Part shown: piece after piece, positions 44,727 to 54,478 of the stretch
Position numbering within the stretch: position 1 is the first letter of the stretch
Layout: each line of letters starts with the position of its first letter
Source: Hirschia sp964352025
Lineage (GTDB): Bacteria > Pseudomonadota > Alphaproteobacteria > Caulobacterales > Hyphomonadaceae
NCBI GenBank assembly: GCA_964352025.1
Contig: CAYGPZ010000014.1
Span: forward strand, 1 to 64,000
Length of the DNA stretch: 64,000 nt
Direction of reading: 5' to 3'
Translations under genes and position numbers: made by a program
The notes under the pieces: generated by a model
Database searches by the model: none
Seen by the model: only the letters and a program-made list of their open reading frames with translations
Told to the model about the DNA's origin: nothing

Positions 44727-44750
44727 AAGGAGACCAATATTGGTCTCCTT
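44727..44750 (+). terminator. Rho-independent terminator of the sulfotransferase gene
   Basis: A perfect 24-bp inverted repeat is followed by a run of T, 27 bases after the stop codon. Confidence 0.9.
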
Positions 44751-44809
44751 TTTTTATGCCCTATTCTGTTCTTCAGGGATATTAGGTAAGTAAACTCAGT
44801 ACAAAAAGA

Positions 44810-44837
44810 AACGGCCATCAATTTCTTGATGGCCGTT
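44810..44837 (-). terminator. Rho-independent terminator of the large TonB receptor
   Basis: A 12-bp stem (44810-44821 and 44826-44837) with a 4-base loop is followed on the minus strand by TTCTTTTTG. Confidence 0.88.
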
Positions 44838-44872
44838 CCAATTTTATCAGCTTCTAAAGCTCAGTCTTGCAC

Positions 44873-47800
44873 TTAGAATTGAGCACGTAGACCCAAGCGG
44901 AAGATTCGGCCTGTGTTATACTCAGTCACAGTACGACCTTTGTAAGCATCACCGTCAAGCGCGTTACCTTCATCGAAGTCAACCAATGCGTCACCTAGTC
45001 CACCTGTTGCACTTTCAGGTAGCTGTACGTTTCTACTTGTGAAGTACGTACGGTAAGGCTGGTCAAGAAGGTTAGCTGCATTGAATGTCAATGAGAAATT
45101 GTCGCTCAGCTCGTATGAAGCTGAGAAGTCCAAAGTCTCACGTCCTTCTTCCCACAATGTACCTCTTCCGAAGGCACGTTGTAGAAGAACATCTGATGCA
45201 CCACCATAAGCCAGACGGATCTGGTGACCATCTTGCTGCCAGTAACCAGTCACATTGTATGATTGCTCTGGTGTACGGTTGATTTGGAAGCTTGGAAGAA
45301 TTTCACCAGGTGCCAAGTCTGAAGTTTCAGCTTCAAATGAACTATCCTGATATGTGTAGTTCGCAGCTATACCCAAACCACCCCAGATACCTGGAAGATT
45401 TGAGAAGTTTTGAACGTACTGGAATTCAGCACCCAAGATTTCAGCACCCGCAGCGTTACGAACCTGTGATGCTTGGAATTGAGCACACAAGAATTCAGGA
45501 TCGTTACCATATAGCATTTGCTCTACGTAATCGCGGTTATACTCAATCTGCCACTCACCAAGGATTTCTGCATAACAGTTATCAATAGTGATATCATCAG
45601 CAGATAGGATCAAGTTATCTGTATCAACAGGCTGACCATTTTGAACAGCTGATTTAACATCTGAGAGGTAAACTCTCTGCTGCTCAGACTCTTCTAGGTT
45701 TGTAATGTCTTTGTAGAACATACCGACAGAAAGAAGTGCATCTTTCTGGAAATACCACTCCAAAGAAACATCAACGTTGATTGACTCAAGTGGGTCTAGC
45801 TTAGTGTTGAACAGTGCAATTCCGTTCGTACGCGTTGCTGGGTCACCCCAACCTGCTTCACCAATTGAGAAACCTGGACGAAGAGAATCAATGTTAGGAC
45901 GTGTCATTGTTTTTGACGCAGCGAAACGTGCTGTAAACTCGTCATTAATCTCGTAGTTCAAGTTCAGGTTAGGCAAGAATACTTCGTACTCATGTGAACC
46001 TGCAGTTGGAACAGTGTGAATAGTGTTGTTTGTTCCACCTGAGTTAATTGAAACAAAACCACCATCCGGGTTGTCTTCAGAGAATGTGAAGAAGTCATTG
46101 TTCGTGAAGAAGGTGTTGTTGTGACGACGTAGAGCAACCCGTGCACCCACTCCATTCAGAGTACCATTCTGAAGGAAATCAATACCATTCACAAGTGCTG
46201 TTTCGTGACATGGACCTTGGTCCGGGATACGAACATCATCGCTGTCATCAATTGTACCCATTGTGTCAACACCGGTACCATCAACACGACTGAAGCGGTA
46301 AATGTCACCTTGTGACCAAGCGTCTGCTGTCGGGATTGAAGCATCAGCAACCCAGATGTCAGGACATGCTGGCAAACTTGTGTCCATAAGGCCACGAAGA
46401 ACACGAAGGTCCCAAATACGTTGGTTACGACCAAATGATTCACTGAAGGTACGAAGACCACCAGCACCAGCTGTCTCAACTTCTGTTTTCACATAACGAA
46501 CACCAACATCACCTGTGATGCGGTCGTCAAAGAATGAGAAGTTTGTTTTCAAGTACGCTGCTTCATTTGTGAATTCAGCTGAACGCGTGTTTGAATCATC
46601 AATATCAATAGCAAGTTCAGGGTCAGCCACGATCAAGTTGAAGAGTTCTTCAGCTCGGATTGAGACAAAACCATCAGCAATTGTAGGTGCACCAGAATCT
46701 AGACCATCAAACAAGCCATCTGGGTTAACCACTTTTGCAAATGGTTGAAGAGGTGTTTCATCTAGAGCGTTCGCAACAGGAACTGGAATACCTGTGTTAG
46801 GGTTGATAACTGTCGCAGCAGCATTCAAGTTGCTTACGATACCGTCTTGGTTGTCAACAAACTTAGTTCTTTCAGTGTATTTCGCACCAAATTCAATTGT
46901 CGTAAGACCAAATCTGTCTAGGTCGTAGTCAACATCGAAGAACGCAACTTTTTGCTCATCTTCAACTGCACGAACTGTCTGACGTACAACACCAACAGAT
47001 TTTGCATCTAGGTCATCTGGGTTCACACCAGTTACACGGACGTTATCATCACCACGTGCACCGATAATGTGGTCAGTTACATTAAGTTCATTCGGGAAGG
47101 CTCCCTGTAGAACACCGTATATACCCTGTGCAGCAAGAGCCGCGCCATCAGGAGCACCAGGAGCAACCGCGGTACCTAGATCAATAAACGCAGTACCCGT
47201 AACACCTTGACATGATCCACCAAGACAATCGAAACCGATTGGCTGTAGATCGTCTGGGCTAACGTTAAAGATACCAAATTCAGGTTGCTCACGAGCCGCC
47301 TGAAGGTTGACGCTTAGCTGTTGATCAGGAATTTGCTCAGCTTTTTGGTAGTTACCACCAACAGACAAGCGAAGTTTATCTGTGAACTCGTGATTCACTT
47401 CAAAAGATGCAGTCGTGTTTTCGTTTTTCCAACGGTTAACACGTGAGTTAACATCACCTGTATCAAAACGCTTAAGAATTCTTTCCCAGGTACGTGTATC
47501 AGTGTTCACAACCTGCCAGCTAGACGGGTCTACAAAGTTAGGAACAAATGTGTTTGTTGTCGAACCATCAGGAAGTTCACGCACAATTGGAAGAGCAGAT
47601 GGCGTGTAAAGAATTCCACCCGGGCTAAAGTTAGGTGCACGAGTCTGGTCGTTTGAACGAATTGTGTGCTCGTCATTTACGTTGTCAATTTCTTGAACAC
47701 CGTATGAGAAATTCGTAGATATATCAGTTTTATCAGTGATCTGCCATTGAATAGACCCATCAATAGCCTGACGGTTGCGGGTACCTTCGAATACACCATA

Positions 47801-48619
47801 GCCAACACTTCTTGGCGCAATACCGTAAATCGCTGCATTACCAGCGTTATAGTCTGGTGAAGTATACACATTTCCGTTTGTGTCTTCTGCGTTAAATGAA
47901 CGGAAAGTATCCCAGTTACGGAAATCAATCTGGTCACGACGCTGGCTCTGAGTTTCATCAACAACAGAAAGAATCACACCAAGTTTATCGTCGAAGAATT
48001 TTTGAGAAACTGTTCCTGATAATTTGTAATCAGCATCATCAGCAAGTTCTGCGTAACGACCTTCAACACTGAATGTACGGATGTTTTCGTCAATCTCAAG
48101 AGGCTTACGTGAAATCAAGTTCACAAGACCACCCAATGAACCTTCTTCATCATCAGCTGAAGGTGATTTAACAACCTCAATTTTTGACAAGATGTCAGCA
48201 GAATAAGAAGACAGGTCAACAGCTTGACCAAAACCAGTTGAACCAAGTGTTGCACCGTTAAGTGTTACAACTGTTTGCTCCGGGCTGGCACCACGGATAG
48301 AAATCAAAGAACCTTCACCATCAACTGTACTCATGCTCACACCAGAAATACGGTTTAGAGCTTCAGCGATGTTTTGGTCTGTTGATTTACCAATGTCTTC
48401 CGCGTTGATTGTGTCAACAATTTTGCTTGCATCACGTTTATCAGTCACAGACTGAGAAATACTGGCAGCAATACCTGTTACAACAATGGTATCTAGCGTT
48501 TTCTTATCATCTGATGGCGCAGCTTCAGCTTCTTGAGCATATGAAGCAGGTCCCATCATAGTTGCTACCGCCAGCGCAGACGCCGCTGAAAATAACACGC
48601 GTTTAGAAGATTTACTCAA
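44873..48619 (-). CDS. large TonB-dependent receptor (oligosaccharide type)
   Basis: The 1248-residue protein has a signal peptide ending GPASYAQEA (about residue 29). The plug domain opens LDTIVVTGIAASISQS and contains NIAEALNRISGVSMS, SIRGASPEQTVVTLNG and SLGGLVNLISRKPL. A very large barrel ends in RLGLRAQF. It lacks an STN domain, so it does not signal itself. This subfamily imports oligosaccharides in Caulobacter-, Xanthomonas- and Alteromonas-like bacteria. It lies between the halogenase/sulfotransferase pair and the 3-keto-glycoside operon. Length and Asp/Asn-rich loops argue for a bulky glycan ligand. Confidence 0.93.
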   Translation of the reverse strand: MSKSSKRVLFSAASALAVATMMGPASYAQEAEAAPSDDKKTLDTIVVTGIAASISQSVTDKRDASKIVDTINAEDIGKSTDQNIAEALNRISGVSMSTVDGEGSLISIRGASPEQTVVTLNGATLGSTGFGQAVDLSSYSADILSKIEVVKSPSADDEEGSLGGLVNLISRKPLEIDENIRTFSVEGRYAELADDADYKLSGTVSQKFFDDKLGVILSVVDETQSQRRDQIDFRNWDTFRSFNAEDTNGNVYTSPDYNAGNAAIYGIAPRSVGYGVFEGTRNRQAIDGSIQWQITDKTDISTNFSYGVQEIDNVNDEHTIRSNDQTRAPNFSPGGILYTPSALPIVRELPDGSTTNTFVPNFVDPSSWQVVNTDTRTWERILKRFDTGDVNSRVNRWKNENTTASFEVNHEFTDKLRLSVGGNYQKAEQIPDQQLSVNLQAAREQPEFGIFNVSPDDLQPIGFDCLGGSCQGVTGTAFIDLGTAVAPGAPDGAALAAQGIYGVLQGAFPNELNVTDHIIGARGDDNVRVTGVNPDDLDAKSVGVVRQTVRAVEDEQKVAFFDVDYDLDRFGLTTIEFGAKYTERTKFVDNQDGIVSNLNAAATVINPNTGIPVPVANALDETPLQPFAKVVNPDGLFDGLDSGAPTIADGFVSIRAEELFNLIVADPELAIDIDDSNTRSAEFTNEAAYLKTNFSFFDDRITGDVGVRYVKTEVETAGAGGLRTFSESFGRNQRIWDLRVLRGLMDTSLPACPDIWVADASIPTADAWSQGDIYRFSRVDGTGVDTMGTIDDSDDVRIPDQGPCHETALVNGIDFLQNGTLNGVGARVALRRHNNTFFTNNDFFTFSEDNPDGGFVSINSGGTNNTIHTVPTAGSHEYEVFLPNLNLNYEINDEFTARFAASKTMTRPNIDSLRPGFSIGEAGWGDPATRTNGIALFNTKLDPLESINVDVSLEWYFQKDALLSVGMFYKDITNLEESEQQRVYLSDVKSAVQNGQPVDTDNLILSADDITIDNCYAEILGEWQIEYNRDYVEQMLYGNDPEFLCAQFQASQVRNAAGAEILGAEFQYVQNFSNLPGIWGGLGIAANYTYQDSSFEAETSDLAPGEILPSFQINRTPEQSYNVTGYWQQDGHQIRLAYGGASDVLLQRAFGRGTLWEEGRETLDFSASYELSDNFSLTFNAANLLDQPYRTYFTSRNVQLPESATGGLGDALVDFDEGNALDGDAYKGRTVTEYNTGRIFRLGLRAQF

Positions 48620-49068
48620 AATGACTCCTCCCAGAATCTCTATGTAAAATCACCACAGAACTCATTTTATTTTTTTGAGCTCTTGTGGAGTGCATTCCCC
48701 TGTCACCCTCAAACCAAGCATAGCATGAGGTATGAACATAACGATCGCATTGTCAGCTTTCACACGAAATTGTCAACAATCTTCTATTTACAAAAATATC
48801 CTTGTGACACTTCCGCAACAAAACAGTCTAAACAACTGTTTTTTAATGTAAAAAGATCTCACTAAAACGTGATTATTTCTTGAATTAAGTCTTTTTCGAT
48901 GAAATTTTCAGATTAAAATACTTCACTTTTTCTAAGAAGGTGTTCTTCCAGTATCAAGTCCAAGAAGATTTATACATCTTACAACTGAACCGCGAACTTC
49001 AAAGAAGTAGCAAACCTCGTCGTTTCACAAATCACCATCAATGAAATATTGCTCTCAGTGAAGAGATG
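48620..49068. other. non-coding gap upstream of the large TonB receptor
   Basis: About 450 bases of AT-rich sequence without a credible gene. It must hold the receptor promoter. A small AAAACAG/CTGTTTT hairpin lies at 48820-48842 followed by T residues (plus strand), not linked to any gene end. I see no operator shared with the other clusters. Confidence 0.5.
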
Positions 49069-49074
49069 AAAAAA

Positions 49075-49098
49075 GGGACTGCGATCAAACGCAATCCC
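49075..49098 (-). terminator. terminator of the seven-gene 3-keto-glycoside operon
   Basis: A 9-bp stem with one wobble (49075-49083 and 49090-49098) is followed on the minus strand by six T residues, 26 bases after the GMC gene stop. Confidence 0.85.
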
Positions 49099-49123
49099 CT
49101 TATTCTAAACAAATTCAGTTTGA

Positions 49124-50818
49124 TTAAAGTTTGCCGGATTGCAAAAGGTCAGCAGCGTAATTTGATGCTCGAGCACTGAAAGCCATGTATGTCAATGACG
49201 GGTTTTGAGCAGCTGAAGATGCCATGAACGAACCATCTGTAATAAACAGATTATCAATATCATGCGCCTGGTTCCAACCATTCAGCACGGATGTATTTGG
49301 ATCGCGGCCCATTCGCGCAGTACCCATTTCGTGAATACGGTCACCCATATTACTCATTTTAGGTTCTGGTGCATAAATATTGGTACATCCTGCTGCTTCC
49401 AACATTTTAATCGCTTCTTTATGGGCTTCTTGAAGCATTATTTCTTCATTTTCACTCATAGAAACATCGATTTTGGTAATAGGAAGCCCCCACTTATCTT
49501 TACGGGTCGGGTGCAGGGTCACGCGGTTTTCGGGGTTAGGTAAAATTTCACCAAATGCATAGAGCCCAATACGCCACGCAGCAGGACGATCTTTATTGCG
49601 ATCATCCTTGAAATTTTGCCCAATCCCCTTGAGCCCATCTTGCCCCGGACCAATCGGCATCGCGCTCCCCTGATACCCATATCCACGTAAATGCGGCTTA
49701 TCCATTTCAGTCGTGTTGGCAAAAGGCGGTATGTATATCCCAGACGGACGCCTACCAAACGTCTTAATGTCATGGAACATATCCAATTCACCACTCACGC
49801 GAGAACCAAATAAGTGATCCATAAGGTTACGCCCAACTTGATCTGATCTATTCGCCAGACCAGTCGGAAATGCCTCGGATTTTGATTGCAACAAAATCAT
49901 TGCAGTCCCAATCGTTGACGCATTTAAAAAGATCATCTTAGCGGTGTGACGCTGCGTTTCTCTTGTATTTTGATCAATCGTATTTACCGCTGTGACGCGC
50001 TTAGTCTCATCATCATATTCGACTGAATGTACAATTTTATCGTGGATTATTGTACAATTTCCAGTGCGCTCCGCCGCAGGTAAAGTTGCATGAAGAGAAG
50101 AAAAATATGCTTTAAAACTACACCCTTCGTGACATTGGTTACGCACCTGACACTGATTTCTTCCAAGGTCCAACTGCTCTTCAGTTGGCTGTGTCAAATT
50201 CGCTGTACGGCTATGAATAACATTCCGGCCTGGGAAAGCCTCTTGTACTTTTTCACGTAAGTGCTTTTCCGCAGGGGTCATTTCAAACGGTGGCTGAAAA
50301 ATCCCGTCTGGCAAATGTGGAATACCTTCATTCTGCCCTGCTATTCCAGCAAATCGCTCTGCATGATCATACCACTTAGCGATATCATCATAACGAACAG
50401 GCCAATCTACTCCATGACCATCTTTCAGATTTGCTTCAAAATCCTGTGGCCCAAGACGTAATGACAGGCGAGACCACATAATTGATCGACCAGCTGTATG
50501 ATAACCCCTAAGCCAATCAAAATTATCACCATCATATGGGTGCTCAGAATCTTTCACCCAATATTGCTTTGTGACTTCCTGAAATGCGTAGCCTACACCC
50601 TTTTGCTGGATCGGGTAATCGTTCTTAATTTCATCCTGAGGCACACGATTTAAGTTCGGCCGCTCCCAAGGCGGGCTGAGGTCTTTATAATCCTCTTCAG
50701 GAACGATTTCATTCCCGCGCTCAATAACCAGAACTTTTAGACCACGCTCGGACAACTCTTTAGCTGCCCACCCACCACTCATTCCAGAGCCTACGACAAT
50801 CGCATCAAATTCAGCCAT
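49124..50818 (-). CDS. GMC oxidoreductase, glucoside 3-dehydrogenase large-subunit-like
   Basis: I start at the ATG 50818 (MAEFDAIVVGSGMSGGWAAK, 564 residues), which has AAGAGAG upstream; the longer frame runs into the previous gene. The FAD motif is GSGMSGG. A cysteine-rich segment sits near 220 (NQCQVRNQCHEGC). The C-terminal catalytic pair is His in RIHEMGTARMG and Asn in QNPSLT. No signal peptide of its own: in this enzyme class the large subunit is exported together with the Tat-signalled small subunit, which is the preceding gene. Likely reaction: oxidation of the C3 hydroxyl of a glycoside in the periplasm. Confidence 0.88.
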   Translation of the reverse strand: MAEFDAIVVGSGMSGGWAAKELSERGLKVLVIERGNEIVPEEDYKDLSPPWERPNLNRVPQDEIKNDYPIQQKGVGYAFQEVTKQYWVKDSEHPYDGDNFDWLRGYHTAGRSIMWSRLSLRLGPQDFEANLKDGHGVDWPVRYDDIAKWYDHAERFAGIAGQNEGIPHLPDGIFQPPFEMTPAEKHLREKVQEAFPGRNVIHSRTANLTQPTEEQLDLGRNQCQVRNQCHEGCSFKAYFSSLHATLPAAERTGNCTIIHDKIVHSVEYDDETKRVTAVNTIDQNTRETQRHTAKMIFLNASTIGTAMILLQSKSEAFPTGLANRSDQVGRNLMDHLFGSRVSGELDMFHDIKTFGRRPSGIYIPPFANTTEMDKPHLRGYGYQGSAMPIGPGQDGLKGIGQNFKDDRNKDRPAAWRIGLYAFGEILPNPENRVTLHPTRKDKWGLPITKIDVSMSENEEIMLQEAHKEAIKMLEAAGCTNIYAPEPKMSNMGDRIHEMGTARMGRDPNTSVLNGWNQAHDIDNLFITDGSFMASSAAQNPSLTYMAFSARASNYAADLLQSGKL

Positions 50819-50829
50819 TTTAATCTCTC

Positions 50830-51378
50830 TTATGAATAGTCTTTTTGAACATTCGGATCCCAACGTCCTGGAGGCGCATAAGACCAACCAGACGCTTCGG
50901 CACCAAGTTCTGTGTATGAAAAAGTGGTCGCTATTAGGCTTTTAAACCCGATATAACCCGGTTGATTTGTACCCTCTTCAAACGCAGCGGCATCGAATGA
51001 AGACAAAACTTCTTCTGCTTTACTTAAATCCAATTTATTGAAATCAGAGCCAGCAATCTCATCAAGTGCAGATTTGAGGTCGACAAGCATATTCCTATGA
51101 GAAATACGTGTATCTTCACTAGCCCACTCAATCATCAATCCATCAAGATAAGCTGGAACTTCCGCTTCTATGCCCCCTACAGTTTCAGTCTTAGGCAACA
51201 GCAGATCAACGACACGATAAACCAACATCAATTCATCTTCAGAATAATATTTACCCTTGCCGCTGGAAATATCCGATTTTGTGATCCAGGGCTCACTCCC
51301 GCCGCATGATGCAAGCATGCTTGCACCACCAACTGCGGTGATTGCACCAATTAGAAATTTACGACGATCAGTTTGCAT
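50830..51378 (-). CDS. gluconate 2-dehydrogenase subunit 3-like small subunit, Tat signal
   Basis: The 182-residue protein begins MQTDRRKFLIGAITAVGGAS with a twin-arginine motif and LASCGG, a lipobox-like end. The rest matches the subunit 3 family (ELMLVYRVVDLLLPKTETVGG, then PGYIGFKSLIATTFSYTELG). It accompanies the GMC subunit 11 bases downstream and would carry it through the Tat system. The usual third partner, a cytochrome c, is not encoded in this operon. Confidence 0.87.
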   Translation of the reverse strand: MQTDRRKFLIGAITAVGGASMLASCGGSEPWITKSDISSGKGKYYSEDELMLVYRVVDLLLPKTETVGGIEAEVPAYLDGLMIEWASEDTRISHRNMLVDLKSALDEIAGSDFNKLDLSKAEEVLSSFDAAAFEEGTNQPGYIGFKSLIATTFSYTELGAEASGWSYAPPGRWDPNVQKDYS

Positions 51379-51390
51379 TGATTATTCCGC

Positions 51391-52302
51391 CTATATTTTT
51401 TTCAAAGCCGGCATACGGATTTTAGACTGCTTCATATACTCAAAACTCTGAGCCGCTTCTACAACAACGTCCCTAATGCGGTCTTGCTCGTAATAAGCAT
51501 GCTTTAACCCAGCGAGTTCTGCGACTTCAAATATCTCTTTGAGAGGAACTTTTCCTTCTCCCAAAGGACATAGTTCGCCCTCCTCATTGTAATCTTTCAC
51601 GTGGAACAGAGGGAATCTGCCGGGGTATTTTTGGATATACTCAACAACACTTTTTCCCGCGTAATCTACCCAGCAAATATCCATTTCCCAAGCGACAAGT
51701 GACGGGTCGGTCTCAGCCAACATAACATCATATGGAATTTGATCCTCTAATTCCATAAATTCGAATTCATGGTTGTGATAGCAAAGCTGAATTCCTGCAT
51801 CATTACACTTTTCGCCAATCTTGTTCAGATCTTCACTTACCTTCAGATAATCGCCAATGCTCTGGCGGCGTTCCTCGACCAAATACGGAATAATGAAATA
51901 ATCATGACCTATGATCTGGGCAGCTTCTACCGCTTCTGAAAAATTTGCATCATCAAGCAGGTAATCAATCGCGTGATGGGACCCAGGTGACTTCATTCCT
52001 TCACCGTCTAGTACTTTTTTCCATTCTTTGGCAGAAAGATCAAAATATCCAGCAGCCTCAACTTCTGAAAAACCGATTGCACCTGCTGTCTTCAAACCTA
52101 GCGTAGCATCTTGCCCCATTATATTACGAAAGCTGTATAATTGTATTCCAGCGCGTTCAGTCCACAAGTTGCTTGAATGATCCTTACCAGCTTGCAATGC
52201 GACGCTTTCTGCATGCGTTCCGTTTTTACAACATCCACTTAATGCAACAGCCGAAACTCCAGCAGCTAGAACGTCTCGTCTATGTAATTTCATATCTGTC
52301 AC
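51391..52302 (-). CDS. exported xylose-isomerase-like TIM barrel (sugar epimerase/isomerase or lyase)
   Basis: The 303-residue protein (GTG at 52302 or ATG at 52293) starts MKLHRRDVLAAGVSAVALSG with a twin-arginine-like motif and a Cys pair at the end, so it is exported, perhaps as a lipoprotein. The AP-endonuclease-2/xylose-isomerase fold is visible in LCYHNHEFEF (metal His/Glu), WEMDICWVDYAGK, PLFHVKDYNEEG and YYEQDR. Members of this fold next to glucoside 3-dehydrogenases act on 3-keto-glycosides. Export suggests its substrate is the periplasmic 3-keto product. Confidence 0.85.
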   Translation of the reverse strand: MTDMKLHRRDVLAAGVSAVALSGCCKNGTHAESVALQAGKDHSSNLWTERAGIQLYSFRNIMGQDATLGLKTAGAIGFSEVEAAGYFDLSAKEWKKVLDGEGMKSPGSHHAIDYLLDDANFSEAVEAAQIIGHDYFIIPYLVEERRQSIGDYLKVSEDLNKIGEKCNDAGIQLCYHNHEFEFMELEDQIPYDVMLAETDPSLVAWEMDICWVDYAGKSVVEYIQKYPGRFPLFHVKDYNEEGELCPLGEGKVPLKEIFEVAELAGLKHAYYEQDRIRDVVVEAAQSFEYMKQSKIRMPALKKI

Positions 52303-52306
52303 TTGA

Positions 52307-53170
52307 TTACTTCTTCTCTGCCAAATTCATAATTTCGACATTACGGAATTCAACCGAATGTCCCTCAGCCTGTAACCCAATAAATCCGGAGGAAACCTCC
52401 TCATCATTGCCCGGCACAGTCCTGCCCCAATCATCGGTACGATCCCAAACCGGATCGGTTAGTTCAAAAGCCGGTTCGCCATTAATTTTCAACGAAATTA
52501 ATTTGCTACCCGAGACTTCTGCTTCAAATTTTGCCCACTCATCTACGCGAGCACCTACGGTCTCGGATTGAATGCAATGGTCAGTTATCAAGTCCCCACC
52601 AACATGAACGTGAGTTCCCGGAGTACAAATGTTTGCAGTTGTGCGTTCGGGCCACTCTTTGGAAGAACCCAATAATTGGGCCTCCACGGATGCTGGAAAT
52701 CCAATATCGACTGGCATAGTAGCCGGATCTTGAGCATGCAGCATTACACCACTGTTCAAAATCGCCCATTCTGGTGTGTCAGCCAAGGCCTCACCCGTAA
52801 ACCTGTAATCAAGCCTTATCCGATAGTGGGAAAACGGTTCTTTATAAAATATGTGGCCAAACCTATTTTCGAAAGCATCGTAATTTTCATAACTTCCAAC
52901 TAGGCTCCCCTCTTCCACTCTAAAAGTGTCTAAGGGGTCTACGCCTAAGGCTTGTCCAGCAATTTTAACTGTCCACCCGTCGAGGCTCTCGCCATTAAAT
53001 ATTGATACCCATTCATGGACATCCACGTCTTTTTCAACAGATGGAGAAGAAGTCTCTTCTGACGGTTCATCGACCGCTTCTCCACCGCAAGCGCTTAACA
53101 ATGAGACACAGCATAACGTCGCTAGACTATTTCTTGCTGAGTTCTTTATCTTAGAGACATCTACCATCAT
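52307..53170 (-). CDS. DUF1080 (3-keto-disaccharide hydrolase family) lipoprotein
   Basis: The 287-residue protein has a lipoprotein signal ending LLSACGG. A single concanavalin-like sandwich follows with VSIFNGESLDGWTVKI, GSLVGSYENYDAFENRFGH and GFIGLQAEGHSVEFRNVEI, the start and end motifs of DUF1080. The family includes enzymes that cleave 3-keto-glycosides. Here it would split the product of the GMC dehydrogenase at the cell envelope. It sits 4 bases before the exported isomerase-like gene. Confidence 0.9.
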   Translation of the reverse strand: MMVDVSKIKNSARNSLATLCCVSLLSACGGEAVDEPSEETSSPSVEKDVDVHEWVSIFNGESLDGWTVKIAGQALGVDPLDTFRVEEGSLVGSYENYDAFENRFGHIFYKEPFSHYRIRLDYRFTGEALADTPEWAILNSGVMLHAQDPATMPVDIGFPASVEAQLLGSSKEWPERTTANICTPGTHVHVGGDLITDHCIQSETVGARVDEWAKFEAEVSGSKLISLKINGEPAFELTDPVWDRTDDWGRTVPGNDEEVSSGFIGLQAEGHSVEFRNVEIMNLAEKK

Positions 53171-53187
53171 TGGTTCCCTATTATCAT

Positions 53188-54423
53188 TTAAGAAGCAGCT
53201 GATAAGTCTGTTTCAACGCTATCTTTTTCATCTGGACGCTTCACCTTAAGGAAAAGCAGGATGGCAAAGGCGACAATTAGAACGACTGGAAATACATTGA
53301 GGAATTTTAACGCCTCTTGACCTGCCAACACATCTGCTTCTGTGCCTGAAACACCTGTGGCCAATGCTTTTTCTTTGGCCGTATCAATCCATCCGCCTAT
53401 AACCGGGTTCCAAACTGTCACACCGAATGCACCCGCCCCCCCCATAAGGGACATACCAAAAGCTCCAGTTCGCGGCGTGTATTCACTCACAAACCCGATC
53501 ATTGTTGGCCAGAAATAAGTTACACCTAGTGCAAAGACGATGGCCGCAACATAGACCATTGCTCCACTTGTTTGACTGAACATATAAAGCCCAATCGTTG
53601 AGAGAACTGCTGAGCCCAACAGCACACCTAGCGGGTTAAATCTGTGAACCATTGGCCCCGCGAAGAAACGCCCAACAGCCATAAGACCAGCTGTCAAAGC
53701 TAGAACTAACATCGCAGATGCACCTGAACCGTTTAGAATAGTTCCGATCCATTGGCCTGTCGCAAGCTCAGTTGTCGCGGTAACAGTCATAAGAACCAGC
53801 ATGGCGATAAACAACGGGTTCGCCATTGCTTTGATGTTTTCCATCGTGTCCGATTCGATGTTCTGTGTTTCTGGGAATTTCTCAGTAAACACCATGAAAC
53901 CATAGGCCAAAGTCAGCGGGATCATCGTTGCAATCTGGATCTGCCAACCATATCCGGCATCACCAAGAAACTTGGATAACAACGCCCCGATTACGATACC
54001 ACCCGGGAACCAGACGTGGAACCGGTTCAACATTGTCGTTTTATTCTTGTGATAGGTATCAGCGACAAGCGGATTACAGGCCGCCTCGACAGCCCCATTT
54101 GCCGCCCCAACAAGGAAGGTGGAAATTAGCAGCGTCTCAAATCCATTCGCAAATATGGTCATGACCAAGCCAAGCAAATGCCCAACAAAAGCAATTATCA
54201 TAAGGTTTTTTGCACCAAATGTGTTGTAGACGAGTCCACCAACAATCATAGCAATAGGAAAACCGAAAAAGGCGATCCCATTCACCCAACCCAGCTGTAC
54301 ATTATTAAGCTCAAACTCAGCACCAAGTTGCCCAAGAATTCCTGCGCGGATCGCAAATGTCATCGAAGTCACTGTCAGCGACATACACGACATTATAAAC
54401 AACCTATTTGAATTGACCGTCAT
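53188..54423 (-). CDS. MFS sugar transporter
   Basis: I start at the ATG 54423 after GGGAGGAAGAAT (411 residues). Twelve hydrophobic segments are visible, with an MFS loop (GGLVYNTFGAKNLM) after helix 2. The overall sequence resembles the fucose/glucose permease branch. It should carry a monosaccharide or keto-sugar released in the periplasm into the cytoplasm, where the isomerase-like and Gfo/Idh/MocA enzymes of the same operon act. Confidence 0.9.
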   Translation of the reverse strand: MTVNSNRLFIMSCMSLTVTSMTFAIRAGILGQLGAEFELNNVQLGWVNGIAFFGFPIAMIVGGLVYNTFGAKNLMIIAFVGHLLGLVMTIFANGFETLLISTFLVGAANGAVEAACNPLVADTYHKNKTTMLNRFHVWFPGGIVIGALLSKFLGDAGYGWQIQIATMIPLTLAYGFMVFTEKFPETQNIESDTMENIKAMANPLFIAMLVLMTVTATTELATGQWIGTILNGSGASAMLVLALTAGLMAVGRFFAGPMVHRFNPLGVLLGSAVLSTIGLYMFSQTSGAMVYVAAIVFALGVTYFWPTMIGFVSEYTPRTGAFGMSLMGGAGAFGVTVWNPVIGGWIDTAKEKALATGVSGTEADVLAGQEALKFLNVFPVVLIVAFAILLFLKVKRPDEKDSVETDLSAAS

Positions 54424-54478
54424 ATTCTTCCTCCCTTGCACGAAGGCGTCGTTGCGCCCTCTTTGTTTCGTCTTTTTG

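Noticed and set aside
45085..48000. Several open frames antisense to the large TonB receptor
   Set aside because: They have no ribosome sites or recognisable domains and mirror the codon pattern of the receptor gene.
48820..48842. Hairpin with T residues upstream of the large receptor as a terminator or small RNA
   Set aside because: No gene ends nearby on that strand and no promoter is visible; kept only as a note in the gap description.
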